Shown piece by piece: positions 13,101-25,100 of a stretch of 64,000 nucleotides of DNA (position 1 is the stretch's first letter; each line of letters begins with the position of its first letter). The stretch is from Chrysoperla carnea (Eukaryota; Arthropoda; Insecta; Neuroptera; Chrysopidae): contig NC_058340.1 of assembly GCF_905475395.1 (NCBI RefSeq), positions 61,048,181 to 61,112,180 of the forward strand, read 5' to 3'. Under the pieces are notes generated by a model, which was given only the letters and a program-made list of their open reading frames with translations, had not been told where the DNA came from and did not search any database. The position numbers and the translations under genes were made by a program.

Positions 13101-16100
13101 GACGCTCTACAAAATATAAATATTACAACGGATATCGCAAAAGAGCTTGTATAATTGGATTCATATTTTCTGTATTAATTGAAATCTAAGTACTCTAAAG
13201 TTTATAATTTTCTTAAGCTTAGCTTACGGCCTTACGGCCAGAAAGTTTCACAATGGCCTGAACGAAGCCGCATACGAAGTTTCATATCCGTATGATAATC
13301 CAAACTGGTACGACCTGCGACCTAAAAAATAAAGTTTTCTTGTAAGGATAGGTTGTCCGCATCTCCATTGCTCCTTGAGACATGAAACTGTTTAAGATCA
13401 GTTGAAATGCTTTGACACTAACGGCCTTCAAATTGGAGAGATCATCAAAAAACGGCTGACCCGAGTGGGATCAATCTTCTCATGGTAAGAAGGACAAATG
13501 AGTGAAACTACAGTTATCCAATCACCTTCATCATCTTTGCTGCTCCTGAAAAAGTTGCAATTCACTAGACGGTGCTTGCTTCTTAGCCTTTGTCTCTTTG
13601 TCTGAGCTTTCAGAGGTAATCCCATAACCCACTTTTCTTTCTAACATAAATCTGTCGATGTAGAAGATTGCGCTGCATGCATGGAGGATTTTTATTCTTT
13701 AGAACTTTTTCCGCTATGTATGTCTGCCTGAATACAGGCTGTGGCACCGTAGCGCCTACACAGATGAACCAATTTTGATTTTTTGTTTCGTTTGAAAAGC
13801 AATTTAATGGGCAGTGTTTTTAGCTACGTTTCAAGTGCTAGTTTAGGGTTCCGTACCTGAAACAACTTAAAAATAGGCGATGATCCTCAATATCTCTTAT
13901 GTTTTGAGAAGGGTCTAAGGAAAAAGGTAATTTATTGAAGAATGTTCTTAGTTACGTTTCAAGTGTGAATTTAGTGTTCCGAACCCGAAAAATTAGTTGG
14001 GGGTTTTTCAAATTTTGTAAATTTCGCTTGCCTATTGAAAAAATATACATAATTAATTTTTGATACACCAACCTGTAGAAAAACATCTGAATGTATTTTA
14101 TAATCTTTTATAACCCCCTAACAACACGTTTCAGCATCTACTTCTAAACGAAAAAAACATCAATTATACGATAACCACTTACATTTTTTATTGTTACTCA
14201 ACTGAAGTGAACGATCTAAGTAGAGTGAATTATCATCACTATTTTTTCATTTTGACCCAAAGCAGTCATACACGGGAATGTGAAGAGTACGTGGTACCCG
14301 GGCGCAAAGACCCAAGAGGATCAAGCCAACGGCTTTATCCACATTTCATGCGTATACTGCCAGTTTTGAAAATCACGCAACAATCATTCATTATACTAAT
14401 AAAAAGTTGCATCTTACGATGTGTAAGGCCAAGAATTTTTTGTAAGGCGAATAAATTTTGGGCAAAAAATACAAATTGACAGATTGTAAAATGTTTTTGC
14501 ATATTCTCAAAATCCATGGCAAGCTGAATCGATTAAAAAAGTTTTAGTTACCTAGATAACCTACATGTCTTATTTTGGAGTCTATTGCACTTTACACTTT
14601 TTGTGGTTTTACCTCCCAACCAGCAAACAAATCATAACGTTCGATAAGGAACATGGCTCCGAAAATTAAATTCGTTGTTTTAAAATATATCCAACATTAT
14701 TTTAAAGTATCTAAGTATTACGTCAACCCAATACTTAACAAGGATTCAAGCTTTTATCTTTTCGATTAAAAAAAAAACCATGTTGCACAATCTTAACTAT
14801 AAACGAGCTGGAAAGATCGTAAGTGTGGTTTTATAATTTAACCGAAAAAAGTTCGTGTATTATTTTGTAAACACTTAGAAGAACAACAATGTAGGTAATA
14901 TAGGTATACTACTTACTGTTCTTATATTGTAATGATAAAGATCAAATTTAACAGATACTTGTACTTAAAACTAATATTATTTTAAGCTAAAGTAAACTTA
15001 CCATAAAATTTAATATACCTACTTGATACAAGTCAATAGAGTTAGTATTCCGCACCAAAAAACACAAAGAAATTATTACTTATTGTTGTTGTTTACATTT
15101 AATCATGCACAAGACATTTACATCATGGTCTATTCGACTATATTTTGATGTAATGTGTTACATACAGGCGTAAACTAAATATTGACAAATATCTTGTCTA
15201 GTAATCTTAATTAAACAGAATTTAAAAAAAATACACTCCAACCAGGACTCGAACTTCTTGGATTCATGTCAAGACCTACCAATTAGGCTATTCGAGTTCT
15301 AGACACGAATGCAATTTTTTCAATTCAATGAATTTTTTTTATATATAATTAGTTTATAAACATACGTTAAAGCTTTAAACTTTTCAAAGAATAAAACATG
15401 CGTTTGATGGACTGTTATTTGGAGCAGGCCCGTGCGAAAGTGAGGGGTTTTGGCTCCCAAAAATTAATTAATGCACCCATTTATGAAACGCATTTTCATT
15501 GTCTAGTCAGATATAAATGCATATTTTGAGCTTAGTTCATTCTTTGACTTTGTCTTTGAGTCGAGTACTTCAAACAGAAAACCTGGATCTTGGCGAGGCT
15601 ATATTAAACTGGCTGATATGGCGAAACATATTTTGATTGAACGAAAAGAAGACCTTGGAGAAGATTTCAGGAAAATTTTCAAAACCATGAACGATATCTG
15701 CAATGAATGAGACATAGAATTGCGGAATCCAAGGTTCGCGTTATAGCATCCTCAACCTCAACACTCGTGTATAGAAACTGATTCAGTTTAAGATTATAGA
15801 TAGAATTTGAATTCATCGCATTATTAAATCAAATTAAGCTTGTCTCTTTCTCAATAAAATGAAAAATTTTGATGAAAACTCTTGCTCAGCTTTTTGTACT
15901 AGAATGTTTTGCCGATGACATTTGAGTCGACAAAGTTCAACTTAGGCGAAAACACATTGCCGAACGGTGTGCCAAAAATTCACTCGAAGAACTAGATATT
16001 TGCAATCAAGATGTTCTGGCAGTTTTACCTGTGACAACAGCGACGAATGAACAGTCATAAATACTTTTAAAGAAGGTCTTTCAAGTTTTTTTAAAGATGA

Positions 16101-19100
16101 TCTTCAAGACTTGATACAAGAACTGATTCTTTTTCGAGAAACCATAAACCAATTTGTACCCCCAAATCACCGTTGATATTTTACATTGAGCACCTCAAGC
16201 TTTTACTAATAGTGATGTATGAGTGACTCATAGAAAAAATTATTTTCTACTATTTAGTACAATAAAAACTTGTGCTCTATAAATTATTTTTTTATAATAA
16301 ACGCTTTAATTATTTTATTTTATTTTCTGTATATTTTTAACCCCCGAACGAAAAAAACAAGGGGTGTTATAAGTTTGACCGCTATGTGTGTTTAACCGAT
16401 TGTGATTTTTTTATTTCGTTTGAAAGGTAATTTAATGGAGAGTGTTCTTAGCTATGTTTCAAATACGAGTTTAGGGTTCTAAACCTAAAAATTTACTATG
16501 TAAAGTCAAACGCTTAGTATTGGACGATAGCAACGAACAACAGCGAACATAGAAGAATGAACTGACAATTAGATATTAACTAGCGACCCGCCCCGGCTTT
16601 GCACGGGTGCAATGCTGATACTAAATACACTACAGAAAAACTGTGAACGTTGTATATAAAAATATAGCGGCCCTCTCTGGCTTCGCACGGGTATAAAATA
16701 TATAGCCTATGTGATTAAAATCGATCCAGTAGTTTTGATTTATTCATTACTGCCCGTGGCCCACACGCGTTAAATTTGGAGTAAAACAATCCCCCTTTCC
16801 CTATACCATGAAGATTTCCTGCTATCTTTGGAATATCTAAATTCATACACTACATTTTTACTTATTTACTTTTTACATTTTTAACTATTAACCTCAAAAA
16901 TAGCAGTACTTCTCCACTATTTAATGGATGTTATTATACATATAAACCTTCCTCTTGAATCACTCTATCTATTAAAAAAAACCGCATCAAAATCCAATCA
17001 AAGATTTAAGCATACAAAGGGACATAGGGACATAGGGACAAAGAAAGCGACTTTGTTTTATACTATGTAGTGAAAACGATGAAAAAAACGTTAGATGGTA
17101 AATCGTATCGTTCGTTCTTATCAATCGACGCAATTTACAATCTGACTAAATTTACTATAAACTGATGATTCTTACAATAATCCGGTGACATATACAAAAC
17201 AACAAACAAGATACACTTTATCTATATAACTTTTAGACATAAGAAATTTTAAATTTTTATTAAAAAGTATATATCAGAAAATTATTATCTTTATATTCTT
17301 TAGACGGATTCTACCTTTTTGTATTCGTTAGTTAAATCGATGGAGTTTTTATATTATTAAAAGAAAAATGGATTATAATTTAGAAACTATAAAGATAAGT
17401 TTTCATTATAACAACAAGAAAAAAGAAAATTCTCTATGTAGGTAGAACATGTATGGGAAGGTCGTTAATGTCAGCCATACTTTTGACTTATGTATAACTT
17501 TCATTTAGGAAAGAATTAGAAAAATACAAGCACTTGGCTACAAATATCGGGAAAGTTATTGTTTCTACATCGATTGTTGATTTTACATCCAGAATGAAAT
17601 ACTAAAACGCACTTTAAAAAATTAGCCAAAATATACGGCGCTTGTCGTTCAAATTGGAACGGAATGATACAAGAAGGTTATTTTCGCTTATTGATTTTTG
17701 CTTTATTTATTATTGTCATGGATATCACCGTCCTTTACGGTCAAAATGGTATCCACTAAACTAAAAATGATCCAATGGGCTAAAATAAATTACAAAATTC
17801 ATTTTTAATTTACTTTCTGTTATTTTGAAAAATGTGCCAACCTTGATACGGCAATAGACTCAGTTTCATTGCTCCTAGCCCAAAACCAAACTATTAAGGA
17901 AGACCGCTTGGAATATTTTCTTCATGAACTACACCATGCATCCAAAAAACTTTCCATGATGATTTCATGTTTCTTTTTGCTCATTTAACTTGTAGTGTCT
18001 ACTTATCTGATTGTCTGCCGAAAAAAATTTTAATCGGTTTTTAATCATTTTCTCGTGATCCAATCGAGCTGAAACTTTGCAGGCACATTCGTGGCGACAA
18101 AAGAATTTGTTTAGAAAAAAAAGGGAGTATAATAAAAACTTGGTTTTAATGGGCTAGTTTTTTCAATTACCTATACAAACTCAAAATTGTTAACCTTATT
18201 TTAAAAATCACTTTCTACAAAACACGCTTGCTTATAGACTTGTTTGTTAGACTTGGCCAAATATTTAGTGGGGACCTAAACAACTTTACCCTAATGGATG
18301 GAAAAATTATAAAAAACAAGATTAAATATTTGTATATGCTAAAATGAAATATAAGTTTTTCTTTGCTGCTTTCATTAAAACATCATATTAATCAAAATAA
18401 AGTTTGGTAAAGCGTGTTAAAATAATAACAAAAGTTGTTAACGTTATTACAATAAACGCTTAATAAGAAAAATTTTAAACTAAAATGTAAATTATTCATA
18501 AAATTAAAAATTACAATAAGAAAGAATACTGTTTAAGATTAACATTACTTAAAATTATCAAACAAATGGTTCATGAATGCGACCCTTATGATAGTTCACA
18601 CCATGAACAACGGACCAAACTCAAGCGAAGAATAGGGTATTCCACTATTTTTGAAAAAGTACTTCAAAATGTTGATTTTGCTAATAAAAAACCACCAAAA
18701 ATTTACTTCGGAAAAATACACACGCTTTCTTGCCAAAAACTTAAATTAAATTTTAAACCTTTTTTAAACTGTCAAAAACGCGGGCATCCAATTTGATGAC
18801 GTAATATGGGTATCACTAACCGAAATAACACTAATAAGTTTGACAGATATATTCATAGACATCTGATTATAATAAATATAAATACTTATTATCTATGTAT
18901 ACATTATACCCAGCTGTCTATACTGAACTAATTGATGGTCTATCACTGATACCAGTACGATATCACAGCATGGCTTACCCGCGTTTTAGGTCACGTGATA
19001 TACAGTTAAAAAATTACGATTTTTAATTTTAATATTTTAAAAGAAAAATGTGCTTTTCTGACTCGAAATCAGAATATTTAAGTATATTTTTACATAAATT

Positions 19101-22100
19101 TTAACTGTTTTCAGATTTCATTATTTATTTTTGACTAACGATAATACCCTATTGGCAAAATCTGCCAACTTAATCGTATAAATTACAGTTACTTTTTGTA
19201 GGGTTTCGTATTCGATAACAAGTAGAAAAGAGATGATAATCTTCAAACAGCCGAGCAGAGTTTCTTGAAACATATAGCTAAAAAAACTCTCGATCGAATT
19301 ATCTTAGAATCAAACCAACAAAATCCAAATCGGTCTATCTATTTAGGAGCTACGATGCCACAAACGAATCAATCAGTCCTGATTTTGTGTCGGGGATTTC
19401 TATAAATTTTTTATTTTTGTATTATACAGAACATACTACATTTACCTCTTCGAGTTTAATAATAGAAACGAACACAATGTTGATCTATGTTCATTAAAAT
19501 TAATTGTCAGTAAATTACAGTTAAATTTTGAATTAAAATTTATTTTATTGTTCTTATCATAGTTATCATTATTATTTATGAACAATAATTATTTTCATTT
19601 AAAATTATTTAGTTTTATCGTTAATGATGTTATTGTAAAGGATGAATCAGAAGAAACGCACACATCTCGGACAACTATTTTACAAACCTTGAAGAGATAA
19701 AATAAGTGTGTGACTGCCATATTTTTTATAAATTCTGTATATTAATTCCCACATATTTTTTATAAATTCAGTATATTTGCCATAATTTCAAATCAAAAAT
19801 TTCTCAACTCTAGTGGCTCATTTGGTTTAGGCGTAATCAATTCCGTTCGCGGTATGTCTTAGGTAGCGGGCTCGACTCCCGCCGTTACAACAAAAATTAA
19901 TTTAATTAATAATTGTGATGGGTTGGTGTAGTGCTTGGTAAATGCATGAAGGAGATGTACTCAGACATTCAAAATAATTTAGGAGCTGATAGATGAAATT
20001 ATTAGCGGAAAAAGTGGTAAAAGATATATATTGTATCTCACAATGCGCCCTATAGCCTGACTGTGTCTCTCGTGGACAGCCAATATAACCTAACCAAACG
20101 TAAATCAGAAATTTAGAACAAAAAGAAAGAAAATTATTCTATTTTGTACAAACTATGTCGCCCTGGTAGCTCAGTTGGTTGAGGCGTTACCAATTCCGTC
20201 CGCGGTATGCCCAGTGTAGCGGGTTTGATTCTCGCCGTCGCAACAAAAATTAATTTAATTAATAGTTGTGATGGGCTGGTGTTGTGCATGGTATATGCAT
20301 GAAGGAGGTGCACTCAGCCTCTGAAATTGAGGAACTGATAAATGAAAGCGGAATCATCAATCAATCAGCGGAAAGGTGGTAAAACACATATCTGGTATCA
20401 CAAAGGGCTCTATAGCCTAAGTGTGTCCTTCATGGACAGCCAATATAACCTAACCTATCCTAACTTGTACAAACTATAGAAAGCCTTGTAATCGTGAGAA
20501 AAGTTGGTGGTCAAGATTTCAGAAATAGCCATTGTAACTAGTTTTGTATCGATGCGATATCTTCTCTGTACCTACTAATCGAAATTTTTTTCTTATTTGT
20601 TTCAACTGATTTGGCATTAAAAAAAATTTTTTTTTAATTTTTGAAAAATATTAGTACAAATAAAATTTAATTCTCTACGAAAAATTATATATACCATTTC
20701 TTGAAATTATGCTTCGTTTACGAGATATTTGGAGAAAATCAAAAGGGGTGCTTTTTCACCAATATCTTCAATTTCCATCTTATCATTTAATAGCACTCCA
20801 CGGTTTTATCTTCTTTAATGACCCATTGTACGAATTCTACAATAAAACCCGTGAACGTGAACCCGTGAATTATTTAATACCTTATATTTATAAATATTGA
20901 CCTAGCTCTGAAGTACGATAAGCCGAGCTTCCCATCTTCTGCGCCCTCTTTTTCAAAAACGGTTCAAGTTTCAGACAAAATTTATATAAAAACTTTTATG
21001 TTAATACGATTGAAGGCATAAAAAACGAGATATTCACAAATTACTAATTTTCGAGACCTTTGAGCTTGAATATCTTAGGACGCGCACGCGTGACCATGTG
21101 TGACTTTTGTGACAACATTTGCGCTATCAAAATAAAGGTTTGTACAAAAACTCAACTTATTCCGTTATATTCCGAGGTTGACCACTTATTTTGACTAAGA
21201 TGATTGGGTTATAAAAAAATTTTAATATAGATTTTCTTGATTACTTGATTCTCTTTAAGAGATCTCTCTAAAGATTGAGATGCGATCTTATTGCACAGAA
21301 TATTAGTGAATATCTTACATTAGACCATGCTCAGATTTTGTGACAACCCGTAGAATAATAGTAAATACATATAATAAATTTTACTTTCATATAATGGTAG
21401 GGTGACCTATATACAAATAATATGGGTTGTTTATCATCATTGTATAGGTATATATAGTTTAGTTTTATGTATCTTCTACGTGTCATCGTCTAGGTTATGC
21501 TCTATCAATGTATAGAGTTTACCTACTACTATATAGAGGAGATCAGGGCAAATGATACATAGGCTTGTGTGTGGGCTGTACGTAAACATGAGTGGGTAGT
21601 TATCGATGCCATTTGTTAAGATTTACCATATTGGCAAATCCCCCTTTCCACCTAAATTTAGTGAAATTTTTTTAAGTTCTAAGGGAAAAATTGAGTCAAA
21701 ATTTATTTAAGGAATTTTTAGGCAATTCTTTTATATTGCATTGTAGAGCTAGGGTATTATAATTGGTTTGTATTATGTACAGAGTATCACATTTACGATG
21801 AAGACTCTCATATTTTCGTTATTTATAGGAATATCTATTTGCAATGTTGTACCGGGTGATTGGTCACTTTATTTAAGATACTTAATCGAAATCAAAACTT
21901 TAAACTCAGCCTACTACAAATTGACAAATAGCGCCGAATGTTAATATTTTTCCTAGCGTCAGAGATAATTAATGAAAAAACTATTAGAAAAAGTTGCTTG
22001 GAATATTTTTCTATACCCATATGGCAATTTTCATGAGAAAATTCACGTTTTGACTTTTTCTTTATTTGGGTCCACACTCATAATAGGGTATTATCGTTAG

Positions 22101-25100
22101 TCAAACATAAATCATGAAAATTGATGTCGTAGCGGTATGAGTCATAGACCACCAGTTAGTTCAGTGTAGACAGTTGGGTATAATATATACATAGATAAGT
22201 ATTTATATTTATATTATAATCAGATGTCTATGAATATATCTGTCAAAATTATTTGTGTTATTTCGTATAGTGATACCCATATTACGTCATCAAATTGTAT
22301 GCCCAGTTTTTGGCAAGAAAGCGTGTGTATTTTTCCGAAATTTCTGGGGGCTTTTTATTAGCAAAATCAACATTTTGAAGTACTTTTTCAAAAATAGTGG
22401 AATAGCTTATTATTAAAATTGCACTCCGCCGTGCAATCCGCCACCAAATTAGCAAAGAGTAACATTCATAATAAGAGTAATCACGACTAGCTAATTCTTA
22501 CTGATGATGACTACTTGGTAGTCGAAATACGTATTTATAAAATACAAAAAAACTGATCTAGGAAAATGGGTCAAAAATCGAAATTAGTTTCTTTCCGTGT
22601 AAAAAATTTTTCAATAAAATATAAATTTTTATTTTCAGGAGAACTTTGTCTTATACCCCCGTACATTATTATATGCTATGTCTCCCCTACATAACATGTG
22701 CAGCATGGATAGCAATGTTTTTACACTTCAGAAGCTTTAAGAAATAAGAAAATGTAGTACATATTTGTATACACATACATACAAATACCTGTAGGTACAC
22801 GGAGAATTTTTATGTTGGTAAATAATACTATAGGCGAAGCAATATATAGATAAATTGTAATTCTGATATCCCTACCTACACTAACATATCAACTGCATTT
22901 ATGACAGTTCAACAGATGTTAATAACAATAATGCCGCGCCTGGTAGAAAATATTAGCATACTTTGAAAAGAAGATGTCAGAAGCTTCAGTATCTTTAGTT
23001 TCTTCTTCATGATTTAGAGCTTTGAATATCGTCGTATGTACTTATACTGATCAACTGAAAACGCTAAATCTGATGTATGATGTATAGAAATAAAAGTGTA
23101 AACAAACAATTGACTGAGTTAATTGTTGAAATACCATGTATAGACAGTGTTGATTACTCTATCACATTACACATACGTATACATGTCACAGATACATAAC
23201 TAATATTCCGATATAATGCATACTATACAATTTTCGCCTAATTTGTACTCTCACGGGTAAACAGTGATGTTTACGAAAAAATGTTTCAAACAAAAGTTGT
23301 TTATTTTTTATAAGGAACATTTTTTAGTTTAAATTTTTATTCTATCTCTAACGGTTTGCCAGATGGTTCCTACGGACTCAAGACCCAATTGACCTATTTT
23401 GCTCATTTACAAACTCGACCTCACTTTTTACGTCCTTAGCACGCTATAAAAATTTCAGCTTGTTATCTCTTTTCGTTTTTGAGTTATCGTGATGACAGAC
23501 TTTTTTTTGAAAATTAGATTTTTAATTTCAATTATAATCATTCCTTTAGGAACTGATAATAGAATATTAGGATTAAGATACCAAAAAAAAGGTAATAATA
23601 ATCACTCCTTTCACAAAGCAAAAACAGCGGCATATCAAACTGTACCTAGGGCAGCATCAAGTCTAAATCCGCCACTGAAGGAAGCTCAATAACAGCTTCC
23701 ATTAAACTTTTAAATATAATTTTTTGAATGCATATAGCTACGACATACTTTGTATTTTCAGAATAAAACTAATAGACTATATACATATATAAAAGGTATT
23801 TATGTTGCACGTATTTCCCTTAAGGGACCACATGTGTAATATCATACAGCTTAGTATGTTAAGGAAGGGAAATAATCGATAATATCCGTCCGGGAAAGAA
23901 TACTGTACGTATATAATATACATATAATACATACATACTATACTTATACCTATATGCATTCATTGTTATACCACATTAGAATAGGTTATATCTATCAAGA
24001 AAAATTTACCGGAAAATACTCAATACACTACTTATTAAATAAAATAAACCACAAAGATTTTACATCATACAAGAAGCTGTTGTAAAAGGTACATTAGCAT
24101 AAACAGGACGAAAGGAAATATTATGTAATATGTTGAGATATTACTTTTATTGTTGATGTTTGTGTCTATTTTAAAAATGCTTTTTTTTTAACCGACTTCA
24201 AACCAAAAAAAAAGAAGGTTCTCAATTCGACAGTATTTTTATTTTTTTTTTAATGTTTGTTACCTCAAAACTTTAGACTGGGTGAACCGATTTTGATAAT
24301 TCTTTATCTATTTGAAAGCTGGGGCTTCCCGTGTGGTCCCATTTCATTTTGGTCTAGTTCTGACAACGGCATCCATGAGAAAACCATAAAAATTTTAACT
24401 TTACACCAAGTATGTACGACAAGAGGACGAATAACTCAATATCACACAACCGATTTCGATTATTCTTTTTTTAGTGATAAGTTAGTTAGTGCACTTCAGA
24501 TTCACTAAAAATCACAAAATAAAAAAATAAAAAACTTTTAACAAAAAGAAAACCGACTTCAAAAGAAAAACTTTTCCAAAACAAATTAATATTCACTAAA
24601 AAGTAAAAAAATTAAGATAATATAATGTAGTTATTGTTATTTTTGGAGTCGGTGTCAGCCAAGCTAATGTAGCTAACTGTTCTGTCAGAGTTGTTTCCTT
24701 GGCTGACACCGACTCCAAAAATAACAATAATTACATTATATTATCTTTATTCTTTTAGTTCAGTAGTTTAGTTCAAAAAAGTGAAATTCTGGCCCAAAAA
24801 TGGCATGATATAAGGAAGATGTGATAGAAACCGTGTTATCTGACATCGGATTTGTAATCAGCGTCCGAAAATATCCCCTAGAATACAGTTTGGATGATAA
24901 CTACTTAGTATGTTGTTTTTGTTCCAAAATGTGGAATTTTCGGTCAAAGATGGCATCGGAATACATGATAGAATCCGTGTAATTTTACATCAGATTCCTT
25001 GATCGCCTATGCCCTTCTATAACTAAGTTAAGTTGGCTAAATATTCCTTGGGGTAAGAAAAACACGTTACAAATTGTTTCATTAAATTCGGTGCTGTTTC

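Noticed and set aside
13428-13625. 65-codon minus-strand frame
   Set aside because: No domain, no splice sites and no repeats; probably chance.
18566-18796. 76-codon frame resembling a small basic protein
   Set aside because: It lies mostly within transposon copy B1, and the same text recurs in other B copies with broken frames.
20159-20245. Functional tRNA gene
   Set aside because: Boxes A and B are present, but box spacing, the lack of a paired acceptor stem and the attached SINE body identify it as a SINE head.
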